Assembly: GCA_023512835.1 (NCBI GenBank)
Contig: CM042090.1
Coordinates: forward strand, 18,506,356 to 18,570,355
Length of the DNA: 64,000 nt
Direction of reading: 5' to 3'
Source: Taxillus chinensis
Lineage: Eukaryota > Streptophyta > Magnoliopsida > Santalales > Loranthaceae
The notes under the pieces are model-generated. The model was not told the DNA's origin and did not search any database. It was given only the letters and a program-made list of their open reading frames with translations. This document shows positions 22,059 through 33,373 of the stretch, one piece after another. The position numbers and the translations under genes are program-made. How positions within the stretch are numbered: the first letter of the stretch is position 1; each line of letters begins with the position of its first letter.

Positions 22059-24737
22059 CGCCGGCAGCCGGAATCTTCAATATAATAAATATATAGATAT
22101 TATTGCATTAAATCCATCGCTCAACTCACCTTTTATTTGCCGGCGACTGTAATAAGTATGTGAGTATTTTATTTCTCCGGCGACTGAATTTGTGTAGATG
22201 ACGAAGAGATAGAAAGTAAAAAGCAAAAAAAATTAAAATTAAAAATTAAAAATGCCTGCGGTAGACGAGAGAGCGAATGGGATGCAGAGTCTGGCTCTGG
22301 CACGACTTGGATTTTATGCATTGGGGTTTGAGGTGATACGTGGCCGTCGTGATCGTACCAAACCCAAACATGTTAGCGCGTGCGAGGCGAGGATGGGGGT
22401 TCTATATAAACGCTTGTGTAGAAGGTTCGCATTTTTATTTGTTTTTTTTTTATAATATAAGTACACAAGTTAAGAGATTTAAACATGTACTTTTAGGTAT
22501 CTTTTTATAATTTCATCGCGTAAGAAAGCGAAGCTTGATAAATTTTAAATATGGAGGAGTCCCATATAGAAATGAAGCTGTATCATTAACACTAAAATTA
22601 CACCCGGATCCTATCAACTATAAAAATATAAAATGTGAATGCTATTCTATATTTCTCTTATATATATATATATATAAGAGCCTTACCCGAATATATACGT
22701 GTATTTACACTTTTGCCCCTCACGTGTTTTCCTGGGAGCTCATACTCTCACTATTTAAATATTCACTGGTTTATCAATATTCTAAGTGATGATGTGTGGT
22801 AGGGGTGTGCAGATAACCTCCACGCTATCTTTTTTGGGGTATTTTTAAACTTGACATTCCATTCCGTTTCCAGCTAAAAGACGAAAAGTGATAATAGGTA
22901 ACGGAGTATTAAATCCCGCTTAATTTTAATAATATTTATTTATAATTTTATATTTTTTAAATTATTATTATTTAAATATTATTTATATTTTTTGATATGT
23001 TTGAATAGTATTTATTATTGTAAAATTAAATCATTTTTGATAATTTGTTTGATTGGAAATAATATAGAAATTTGATTTAAGCCAAAATTATTAATACGAA
23101 AAGATCAAATAAAAAGCGATAATAAAATGAGAGCAAATGAAACCTCATTCGCAAACACATTAAAGAACGATATATCTTGTTACGCGTACATATGAATGAG
23201 ATACAATCTTAAAATGAAGCTATTATTGGAGATGAAAATGAGATAATGAAATTTGAGTAGAAATGTAAAATAGACCGTACTCTTCATTTTTTTAAAAATA
23301 ATTTTTAAAATATTATTTATTTTATTTAATATATTAATACATATAGTTTAAATTTATTAATTTTAAAATTAAATTTAAATATATATTTTTAAATATAATT
23401 TAAAAGTAAAAATATTTAATAAAAATTAACTTATAATATTTATTTTAAATAAATAAATAATTATATAATTTTTGATGCGTTAAAAGTAAAAACATAAATA
23501 AGCCAATTCGTTTAGACCCGTCTTCGTGATTTTACACCCCTAAATTTGAAGAGTCAAGCCTAAGAGATCTAGCGGGTTTTGCAAGTGTGCTCACCCTCTC
23601 TCTCAGTTGGTGAGAGAGCAAAGCGAAGGAAAGCTCTACACACTTTGTTTTCTCTCTCTGGTCTGTCTGGAATGGTGCGATCCAACGAAGGACCAGGGAC
23701 GACGGAGGGTTCCTAGTTTGTGTGGCAAATTCAAGGTCGCACCACATAGCGCGTGTCGTGTCGTGTTCCCGTGGCATTTCACTGTGCCTATTCAATGCAC
23801 CACTGCCATTGCAGGATATCTTCCGGTTCGCTGCCGTTGATAGATGTTTTCGAGGCTCAGCGACTTTTTCTCTCGAGTTAAAATTAAATAAAAAATATTA
23901 TTTTAATAGTTAAAAATAACATTTACTCTTCATAAATAAAAAACTATTAACAAGATATAATACAAAGCATATGTGATGCGAATATAAATCAATTAGCAAG
24001 CCTAAAATATCACTATATTATTATTATGATCATACAAAGCATATGTATTCTAATTAATATCTACGAACAGACTCGAACCAAGTACTTAACTAACCGTGAT
24101 CTGGGAGCATAGTTTGATTTGTAGTTAGGAAGTGCAGTGGATGTAAGCATGCACCATCGTCGGCCATTGGCGTTCTGTTATTTGCAATTACCCCCGTTAG
24201 CCTTCAGGACCCGTGAGAAATATAGTCTACAACCGACACCAATCATGTCTAAAACCGAGGACAAAAAACATAAAAACCGAGGACGTTTACCACGTGTTTT
24301 CTTTCTTTCTTTCTCCTTTTTCATGTATAATCATTTTGCTTAGCAATCATCTTCACGGGCCACTGCGGTGGAATAATAGCTACAACTGCCATCACCAACT
24401 TTCTACCATTCCTTCCTCAACTCCCACCATCTGTTTCAATCCGATTTCATAAATTAAATGCAGACAACAAGGCATTGCCAAATTTTCAATAAACGTAGAC
24501 TTTTTTACAATACAAGTGGCAGAGCCCAGGTGAGAGAAAAACTTTGATAAAACTCCATAACATCAACAACAACTCAATACAACACACAGCACACACCACG
24601 TAATGTTTACTGAGTAATAAAAGTTGGCAAACAAACAGCACACCCGCAAAACCAAAAACTAAATCAAGCACTCACATTCAACTTAACAACGTAAGGGCGA
24701 AAGTGAAAAAAGAAAAAAGAAAAAAGAAAAAAGAGGT
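22059..24737. other. Intergenic region between ARM-repeat and F-box/kelch genes
   Basis: Promoter side of the ARM-repeat gene on the left, 3' side of the F-box/kelch gene on the right. 22890-23500 resembles a repeat also present at 54300-54560. A GC-richer island at 23540-23860 has short open frames but no recognised product. No gene is called. Confidence 0.4.
22885..23140. repeat. Dispersed repeat, copy 1 (related to 54305-54500)
   Basis: Both places share GATAATAGGTA-CGGAGTAT followed by AT-rich DNA and later a stretch with ATAATATAGAAATTTGATTTAA-like sequence, AAAATTATT, and AGCGATAA or AGTGATAG. The order is conserved though the sequence has diverged. Probably remnants of one transposon family. 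Confidence 0.5.
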
Positions 24738-25877
24738 TCAGACAAAAGCATAGAGCTCGGGGGCAAAAGAAAACCATCTGAAGCCACAGCTCCACTTCTC
24801 GGGCAAGGAAGGGCATTTGGGCAGCCAATGCCACGTCCCCCTGGAAACCTTGTAGTACAGAATCTCCGGCCAAGTGTAGCAGCAAACGCAGATCATGCCC
24901 CGATGCCAGAAGCAGTACAAATGGTCGTAATTGTGGTAGCAGACGGACATGAATTTGCGGCACATAACCTCCGGCAAGCCCCCCACCTCTACCCAACGCC
25001 TCCCTTCTCTCCCCAATTCCCAAACCTTGACGCTCCTCGAAATCCCATTCCTCCCGATCCCTCCCACCATGAACATCTTCCCATCCCCGTCGCTGGCCAA
25101 CCGCGCGAATATCAGCTCCGAGGGCAGCTCCGCCGTGGACCCCTCCCACTTCCCGGTCCCCGGGTGAAACGAGACCACCGAAACCGGGTCAGGCGTGGTG
25201 AAGTACAGGCGGCCATGGAAGGGAACGCCTTCCTGGTGATCATTTCCGGTGAGAACCGGGTTGAACCCCTGGAAACGGGTCCAGGAACCAGCCGTAGAGT
25301 CGTAGACGAAAGCGGAGCTGGCAGAGTGCGGCCCGGACGACAGCAGGAACAACTTGTAACCCTGGTGGGGCGTGGGCACCAACGAGAAGAGCTCGAAAGA
25401 GAGGGGGTGGGCGGGGAAATCGACTCGACGAGTGGAACCGGCGAGGAGGTTGCGTATGAGGAAGGACGAGTCCGGGAGGGAGAAACAGAGGAGGCCCTTG
25501 TAGGTACGCACGAGGGAAGATTGGGCGGCACGGGGCGGTAGCAGGAGAGAGAGAGAGAGGTACAGCTTGCTCCAGGCGCCGAGGCCGGAGTTGTAGAGGT
25601 GGAGTTGGAGGCGGTCGAGGTGAGGGTGCGAGAGCAACAGAAAAGAAGACAAGTAGGAGGGAGAGTCGTGTTTGGAGATGAAGCAAGGAGAGAAGATGAG
25701 GGATCTGAAGTGCTTACAGGTTGATCGGAGATTCAGGAGCGATTTTAGGGGGAGGAAGGTGAGTACCAGGTCCAGGAGCTCCGGCGGCAACCTACTCCAG
25801 AGGCCCGGGTCCATTTCCGGCGGCGACGTCGCCGGCATATAAGACCACCACTTCCGTTCGTTGTTAGCAGCCGCCAT
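24738..25877 (-). CDS. F-box/kelch-repeat protein (At5g43190-like)
   Basis: Intronless, 379 aa. An F-box lies at residues about 24-65 (LWSRLPPELLDLVLTFLPLK, then STCKHFRSLIFSPCFISKH), binding SKP1 in an SCF ubiquitin ligase. The rest is a kelch/galactose-oxidase-type propeller expected to bind substrate, with motifs such as YKLFLLSSG, AFVYDSTAGSWTRF, GRLYFTTPDP, KMFMVGGIGRNG and KVWELG. The closest family I recognise is Arabidopsis At5g43190, related to HAWAIIAN SKIRT and UFO-type F-box/kelch proteins, which are often single-exon. The start is the first in-frame ATG (MAAANNERKWW); the internal MDPGLWSRLP is a possible second start. The whole exon is GC-rich, which creates long antisense open frames that should be ignored. 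Confidence 0.88.
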   Translation of the reverse strand: MAAANNERKWWSYMPATSPPEMDPGLWSRLPPELLDLVLTFLPLKSLLNLRSTCKHFRSLIFSPCFISKHDSPSYLSSFLLLSHPHLDRLQLHLYNSGLGAWSKLYLSLSLLLPPRAAQSSLVRTYKGLLCFSLPDSSFLIRNLLAGSTRRVDFPAHPLSFELFSLVPTPHQGYKLFLLSSGPHSASSAFVYDSTAGSWTRFQGFNPVLTGNDHQEGVPFHGRLYFTTPDPVSVVSFHPGTGKWEGSTAELPSELIFARLASDGDGKMFMVGGIGRNGISRSVKVWELGREGRRWVEVGGLPEVMCRKFMSVCYHNYDHLYCFWHRGMICVCCYTWPEILYYKVSRGTWHWLPKCPSLPEKWSCGFRWFSFAPELYAFV

Positions 25878-26064
25878 GTGTAGAAACGTGGCTTAGCGAT
25901 TGATCAAAAGTCGCCAAGAGGCGGAAGTACTGACACCACTCCAGAGCAGACAGCAGAGTTAACGATGGCGTTGAATGGTCATATTATCATAAGTTGGATT
26001 TATAGAGAAGTTAACAACAGAATCGATCAGGGTAAAGTGGTCAACTAATAATAATAAATAAAAA

Positions 26065-26097
<33 letters not shown>

Positions 26098-27556
26098 GGT
26101 GTTTACCGATAAATATTATATATATATTATAAATAGTAAACATATTAATCATGTGCACATTTAATTTGAACTGTGTTATCTGTTTAGATTTAATTTTTAT
26201 TTAATAATACCTCCAATTAATACCATTATATTTGAGTTCTCTTATATATTCACATAATCACATTGTATCCCAGTTTCATTTAACAAATCATTATAACATA
26301 GATATACGAAAATATAATCTAAACAGTCACTTTGACGCAGATCTAATAAGAGGAGAAAAAAAAGATGAAATTATAGTATGCTAGTTGACATTGGCACAAT
26401 CTACTTGAAGATCAAACAATAAAAACAAAAAACAAAAAGTAATTCTAAAAAATTAACTTTCTGTGTCACATATAAGAACACGTACAACTCTATTAAAACT
26501 AAATCTCTAAATATTAGTCTAACACATTCTCTATATTTAAAATTATTTTTATTTGTAAGTTTATACATTATGTAATTTTTTTCTCACATTTATTCTCTCG
26601 GATTAAAAAAGTAAAAAAATTATTATAATAAAAATAATAAATAAATAAATAAATAATGTTAAAATTAAAGTTATAAAATAATTTTTGACATAAAAAATTT
26701 CCCCATATAAAAATTAAAAATAATATTAATGATGCTCAACAATATTTTAAAAAGAGATAGAAAAAAATAAATTTGCCTGATCTCCTTCCTTCTGTGTCAA
26801 AATAAAATTTTAATATAGGATTATTTTTTAAAACTATAAATTCAAATAAATTTACATACTTTTAAATTATTTAAATTCAATATTTTTAAAAATAATCCAG
26901 TTTTTTAAAATAATATCACCAGCAAAGAAGAAAAAATTAAGTCATTTATAAATCTGAATAATAATAATGAAAAAAAAGGCGTGGCAGGTGGGGTCATACT
27001 AAAAATAAGATAAAAGAAAGACCAGCACATTAATCAAACTTCAATAAAGGCGTAGACGCGCTCGACGAAAACGCGAACCTTTCATTTTATTACATTACAA
27101 ATTCAATGCACAATCAAACGAAACTGGAAATGTAAACGTAGTGTTTATGGAAGCCGTCATATATTAAGCATAATATTCTAATAAAAAAACATAATTGTCA
27201 ATTGCTTGTTCGATAAACATAATCAAACAATTGACATGATCTAAGTCACGTCAACCCGTACGCACGTTAACATTTAAAATGACTAACAAAGAAAAAAACA
27301 GAAAAATAAAACAGGCTTTCAGTCAGTGAAATGAACATAAAATTCTTGTTAAGGAATGGCACGGTGAAAATACAAATGGCTACAACGCCTACTGTGATTG
27401 TGACGCGCTGCATTAAGTGCATACGATGCCTACTGTGAAATCCAGAACTAGCGCGAGGAGAAAATGACAAGAAAGAAACATACAGAAATATGTGAACAGC
27501 ATTGAGGAGTTACAATCCACGTCATCTAAGTGTTTGCCAGACTGTCGTGAGGACTG
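25878..27556. other. Intergenic region with (ATT)n; right part is probable CSA 3' UTR
   Basis: Contains the F-box/kelch promoter (left), an (ATT)n tract at 26065-26097, AT-rich DNA, and from roughly 27050 to 27556 probably the 3' untranslated region of the leftward CSA gene. No other gene is supported. Confidence 0.45.
26065..26097. repeat. (ATT)n microsatellite
   Basis: Trinucleotide ATT run of about 11 units. Confidence 0.95.
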
Positions 27557-30500
27557 CTAATCACTCCAGTTATCTACGTCCTCTCTACAAAACTCCCCCT
27601 TCGAGCCTCCCGTGGCCTGACCGTGAATCCATCAAAAGATTGTAAGATACAATGTTAAAAAGTGATATTGTAAACGACATGGTGACTCAGGTCACCGTTT
27701 TTAATAAATATAAGTTCTAACTTTCAAGTTTTTTTTTTTAAAACTATTATAACAAATAAGGCATAACATCACGATAGATTTTATCTAATGATTATTAAAA
27801 CTTGATTCCCCGGTATTATTATCTACCCTAATCTAATGCAATATCCATGAAAATTGTGAATTAGGAACACTTTTTTCCAATGTGAACAAACGTAATCATC
27901 TAACACTAAGCTGAGTCGCTCATGAACCAGAGAGACCTAATATAAATTAAAGAGACTTTAGTGTTCAGAACTGTACCAGTTCATGATATATATATTTGGA
28001 TGGAGACCAAACCAGAATTTGTCGGTCATTGCCGCCTGTGTACAATTCCTGCAACATAGCTGAGAAGAATTAGTCAAAAGAAACCATCAACCCCATGTGG
28101 GAATAAAATTGCACTTTTCCCCTCACTCTTAATTCTATTTAATTTGTCCAGTGGAGGAGAAGATCATACTGTTGAGCGCTTTGTGACACCCTTGCTTCTT
28201 CTTCTTCTTCTTTTTTTAAAGTTGAAGAATTATTTTATATACATCCGCATAACTTCAATTGTTTGCTAAGATTATTTTCCTTTTTTTATTGTTTTATTTA
28301 CATTTTCATTTTTAGATGTTTAAACGCAAATCAAATATCAAGCTAAAATTATCGCCCAATTCACTCGGCATATGGAATTACACGTTTAGATGGGGAAAAA
28401 CTCAACAATAAGAGAATGCCTTTTGAGTACATCAGTCCATCATAGGGTCGTAAGAAATTCTACGGTGATATATACTGATGTACATTCCCGTGCGATGAAG
28501 GGAGGCATTCAGAAATCAAATTGGTTGACGTTACATAACCTGATGATTGCATAGGTTGATACAGCTATTAAAAAGCAAGTTTGCTTTAAAAAAGTGCAAG
28601 GACAACAATTCATATGTACCTGATCTGGTGAACTGTACCAGCAACAATTCACATGTTCATAGTGGCCCTGGAATGTCAGGGAGGTCTTTCCTGACCACAC
28701 TTCAAAAGCCTAAATATCATGAACAAAGTTTAAGATTCACATAAATGTCATTGTTTCATAGTCTGTCCTCATTCAGTAACAAGCATAGAAGAGAACTTAC
28801 TTTAATGGTGGTCATGCATGGAACAAACACAATTGCTGAATCCTGAGTTATGGCTAATTGTATCGCCCTCCTGGCTTGCAAACGCGTAGTTTCAAAGTTC
28901 ACTAATGTATTGCATCCAGATTCAACATCCCACAACTTTAATCTTGAATCAGAACCTGAAATCCAAAGTAGACACAATAGCAAACACGCTGATTATGAGA
29001 TAAAAAGGAAACAAACCAAAGATTCAGTTACCACTGTCAAACACAGGGATTAAGTTACTTTCTTTAATTCTGATAACAGCTGCTAGTTAATCAATTCCTG
29101 TGTAGCTAGTATTATCAGAGAAATCAGAAGCATGTAAAGATGTTAAGCCCAGATATTCCCACAAGATAATGAGGTTTCAAGAGCGTAAGGATTTATCGGC
29201 ATTCAGTTGTTAGCAAACTACATAAGATGGAATTCTCATTCACTTCATAGAGCCAACAGAATCCTTTACATATTTGTCAATCAACAGATTTTTTTTTAAT
29301 ATTATTCTAACAGAGATGAAAAATGTTGTGTTAAAAACAATATCATAGAAATAGCAGAGTAAAAAAAGTGTAAATTTTCTTCCAAAGTCAAGCACTCAGT
29401 ATGACCTCAACATTACAAATCACAGCAAGTGTGTCAAACCCTGCTACAGACGACTCAATATGGCATACTTCTCTTTCCATTTCTTTATTGACAGAAGAAA
29501 CTTGTAATTTAATTTAGAAGACATGAAAAAGGTAAATTAATTATTAACAAACCAGTTGCAAGTCACAGCAGAACTGGCAAATTACAAACAGAAATGAAAC
29601 TATATGAATGCTTCTTCCCACCTGCTTTCTATTGGGAAGACTCTGTTCCGAACAGCTATTCACTCATAAGACACATTTGATGATTTGACTAACTTAAACA
29701 AAAATTCATGTCCTTTTCAATAATGAATAACTGATAAAGTATAACATTAGAAAACGAGCATAGCCCAACCTGCACTCAGAAGATACATGCCATCTTCGGT
29801 CGCCTTTAAGCCAGTAATGGCACCATAATGTGCAGTTGCCCTATCTTGACTACACAACATCCCAGGATGTCCTCTCTGTCTTGAAGATCCTTTGGTGCTA
29901 GAAATTCTAGCAAATGAAGACTTTAAGCCATTCCCAAATGCTATATTCCTCAGTGCCGACTTAGATTTTACAGATGAACCCTGGCCCGCTGGGAGAGACT
30001 TTGACGATGAAGCCTGAGTAAGAACAGAAAGGGTAGCTATTAAAGAAGGGAGATTTCAAAAATATTTGTGCATCCCCAACTTTCAGTAGAATCAGTACTG
30101 AAAATAAAAACAAAAAGCAAAAGGGAAGCAAAGGGAACATAGCAGAAACTTTTAACAGAAAATTGCAGAGGAAACAAATAAGAGAAGAAGGAACCTTATT
30201 TTATTATCAGAAAAGAAAATAATCTATTAAAGCCACCTAGAAGGTGGGAAAAGATTACAACAGGAAAAAGGAAACCTTATTAATCACAGAGCGGTCAGGA
30301 AGGGGTGGTCTCCTCCCAAGTTGAGACTGTGATTGATCCAAAATAAGATAAGATCCGGCCCTTCTTATGTCCCAAAACCGTATTGCACCATCACATCCCC
30401 CCGTTACCAAAACCCACTCGCTAGAAGTAGACCATTCCACTGTCATTACACCATCTACCACCAAGGAAATTATACATTAAAATTATAATTTCCTAAAAAC

Positions 30501-33175
30501 ATGTTTTTTGTTTTTTTGGATAACATTCTGAAAACATTAATAATAAGTACATGATCCTTTTACAAGGCAATCCAAAGGGCTAGGGAAAGGGTAAGGATTG
30601 TTTTGATGTACCAATTCTCATATTTATATTCTTTTTACTAATGTATAACTAAGGCAACATACAGTCTGATCTACTACAGTACAGTATATATTACTAAGGT
30701 ATAGAATATATAAATCTATGTTGAAAACTGCTAATCTTAAATCTACCATCCAAGACTATTTTTCCATAAATCTAATGAAGGAGTACAGTTTCAGAAATCT
30801 TGTCTGAAAATATAAAAAGAAATTGTTGCAATACAGCAACAGATAAAAAGTCCTAACACACTCTTTCGCATGCTTTAATAAGAGTAGTAGAGAACAATGA
30901 TAACATGTTATCTTTAATAATACTTAAATCCATAGTCCTAGTAACTCACCAAACTTAACACCAACCAACAAAATATGCTATAATTTGAAAATAAGTTAGA
31001 GAAAGGCCCAAGGGTTTGACAGACCCCTTATTGCAAAAAGAAAAGAAAAAAACAATAAGAAAAATAATTTTACTGTATATGTAAAAGTAAACAATAGAAT
31101 TTGATGTTCTACCATATAGATGTCATATGTTGCAATATGTAGGCCATTAAAAACATGACGAGCTAGTCATCTAAAAACAAAATAGTATGTAAAAATCGCT
31201 TTTAAATAGAGTTACAAGCATGTCATATTAGCATTAATTTGCAAGGATCTGGAAGGAAAGATAAATCATGCTTGGACATAACAACATACCATGATGACCA
31301 GACAAAGTATGAGAGAATGCCCCAGAACCAATATCACATAGGCGAACTTGAACATCTTCAGTTCCAGTAGCAATTAGCATGTGAGAAGTAGCCAGTGAAG
31401 ACATAGCTGTCCTGTAAACCTTTCCTGGCATTTTGAAATTCATTACAACCTAGATAAGATACAGTAAAAAATCCAGAGAAACATATCAGACACATTTTAC
31501 ATCAAAGCAGATAAAGGGAAGAGTGCACTGCATGCCCCCCCCCCCCAAAAAAAAAAAAAAAAAAAACTTCTGCAATAATGCATACCTGTGTAGTGTTTGT
31601 ATCCCAAACATTGACATAATGATCATACGATCCTGTGACAAATAGCCCAGTGTCAATGGGATACCATATGGCTGAGGAGATGGCATATTTATGCCCGTAT
31701 TCATGCTGCTTGTCAATGACAGATATGCATTTGTGCCTCGCAACCATGCCACCACCATCAAAATCTGTAGCATGCTGAACATCACAGATAGCAACTGATG
31801 CATCTGATGCACCAGATAGTAAATATCGTCCCTCTGTCAAATCAACCTGATCTCATGATAAAAAAATTGGCTCCAATAATTTCTAAAAAATCCTTAAGTT
31901 TTAAAGCAATGAAATCCTGGACTATTTATGAACGTTGAAACAAAATGGGAGCAAGAAATTTACAGAATTACATAGAATAAGTCCATTTTCAAACAACCAA
32001 CGGAACATTCTTTGTAATAAACTAATTAAAAATTACATGTGAAAATGAAAGGGAAAAAAATAAAAGCTTTCTTATTGGCATGATCATAGCTGGTCCTAAG
32101 GGGAGGCAACTAAGGCAGGCAACTTGCACTCTCAAATTTTAGCCCAAAAATAAGATTTCCACTCCAAAGTTTGGCCCAAAAAAATAGAAGCTGCATCTAC
32201 TCGATCGCGCGGATAAAGAATACATATTCATTCTCAAATACTTTATTTTACTTACTAATAAATACAATAATTTTTATCATGTATGTTATATTCTATAATC
32301 CTTTTATTGTTGTATTTTCTTTTAATTTATAATTTCAACAATGATATATGTTTTTGAATTTTGTCATCCCTACAATTCTAGTAAAATAATAATAATAATT
32401 TAATACGTATATACAAATACTTTTATTATTTTAAAATATCTTGGAGATAAGGGTCTCAATTTACATTTCACCTTAGACCCCCTAACTCTCAAAACCGGCC
32501 TTAGACATGATGACAGTAAGTCACCATCATCCCATCCAAGCCCCATACCCACAAAACAGAACACAGAAAATAATCCAGCGAGGTGCTGAATTGTTGCTTG
32601 CTAGGAAAAAGGTCTTTCCATAAATAGACTAGGTATTGAAAAAAAATCAATACTAGCAGCGTGATGTTCGTTTCTACATTCAAATTTTCAAATAATTGAA
32701 ATCAGAAGCAAATTATTAAATCAAAGAGACTATAAATTTGGACAGAAAGGCCTTGATAGAAACTTGAATTGCCCTACTACTATCGGTTGTCTGTGAAGTG
32801 ATGTCGGTTGTTTGACAATTTTGTGCCACCCTCCCGCCTATTTTCCCGTAACAGACTATACATATATGCCTAATTCCTACTATTTTGGATGCAAATAAAG
32901 CTCAGAGAAAGCATTCTCTGGAAAAAAAAAAAGGAAAAAAAAAACTAGTAGACTAATTTTCAGTGTACCCAATGCAGTGACAATGAAACTTGAGCAATTA
33001 ATGCGACAACAAGTAGTAGGAACTGACATTTGACATATGAATCAAGGGACAAACAGGCCATTTAATAGATAAGTGAACATTGTCAAAAACATAAATTAAG
33101 GTCGAAACAAATAGACGATCAAACCAAACCTAACCTTACCTATACACACCCCTGCAGAAAAATAATGCAATAATG

Positions 33176-33223
<48 letters not shown>

Positions 33224-33373
33224 GAGGGAGTTGATGGAACCTCGGTGAGGGGAAACGATTTCTTTGTGATTGGAGAGTTGAAGAGAGGCGACGCGATCGG
33301 ACCGGACGCGACTGGCGAAGGAATTGGGGGCGAGTTTACCTGATTCTCTATCTCCGATTGTCTTCCACCACAT
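27557..33373 (-). CDS. CSA: WD40 repair protein CSA/ERCC8 (CUL4-DDB1 substrate receptor)
   Basis: Substrate receptor of the CUL4-DDB1 ubiquitin ligase in transcription-coupled nucleotide excision repair, acting in the nucleus. Nine exons in coding order: 33221-33373, 31586-31846, 31290-31449, 30276-30454, 29770-30013, 28801-28955, 28620-28709, 27977-28048, 27557-27616. All are GT-AG with continuous frame; product 457 aa. WD repeats are visible in order: LLSGASDASVAICDV; FVTGSYDHYVNVWDT; IATGTEDVQVRLCDI; LVTGGCDGAIRFWDIRRAG; LLSAGSDSRLKLWDV; a degenerate blade around VWSGKTSLTFQGH; and LYTGGNDRQILVWSP. WDIRR is the WDxR DDB1-binding (DWD) signature. A Ser/Lys-rich insert between blades 4 and 5 is typical of plant CSA. 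The last exon ends in DNWSD, the conserved CSA C-terminus. If the weak exon 8 donor (GTACAG) is skipped, translation stops three codons later, after VQF. Intron 1 starts inside a CT microsatellite. Confidence 0.92.
31537..31566. repeat. Adjacent C10 and A20 homopolymers in CSA intron
   Basis: A run of C directly followed by a run of A, just 3' of exon 2 of CSA (in its intron 2). Likely prone to sequencing error. Confidence 0.8.
32090..32508. mobile_element. Possible non-autonomous hAT-type MITE in CSA intron 1
   Basis: The left end carries TCCTAAGGGGAGGC and the right end, read in reverse, carries TCTAAGGCCGGTTTTGAG. These resemble the CCTAAGG/GCCGG ends common in plant hAT-like MITEs. The interior is AT-rich and non-coding. 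No clear 8-bp target duplication was seen, so the call is tentative. Confidence 0.3.
33180..33219. repeat. (GA)n microsatellite at CSA exon 1 donor
   Basis: About 20 GA units. On the minus strand this is (CT)n beginning two bases into CSA intron 1, so the donor reads GTCTCTCT. Confidence 0.95.

Noticed and set aside
23540..23860. GC-richer island that might be an exon
   Set aside because: Short frames on both strands show no domain, and no splice-consistent partner exon was found.
24828..25541. Plus-strand open frame of 237 codons
   Set aside because: Antisense shadow of the GC-rich F-box/kelch exon. It lacks a domain and its composition (Arg/Pro/Gly-rich) is typical of an antisense frame.
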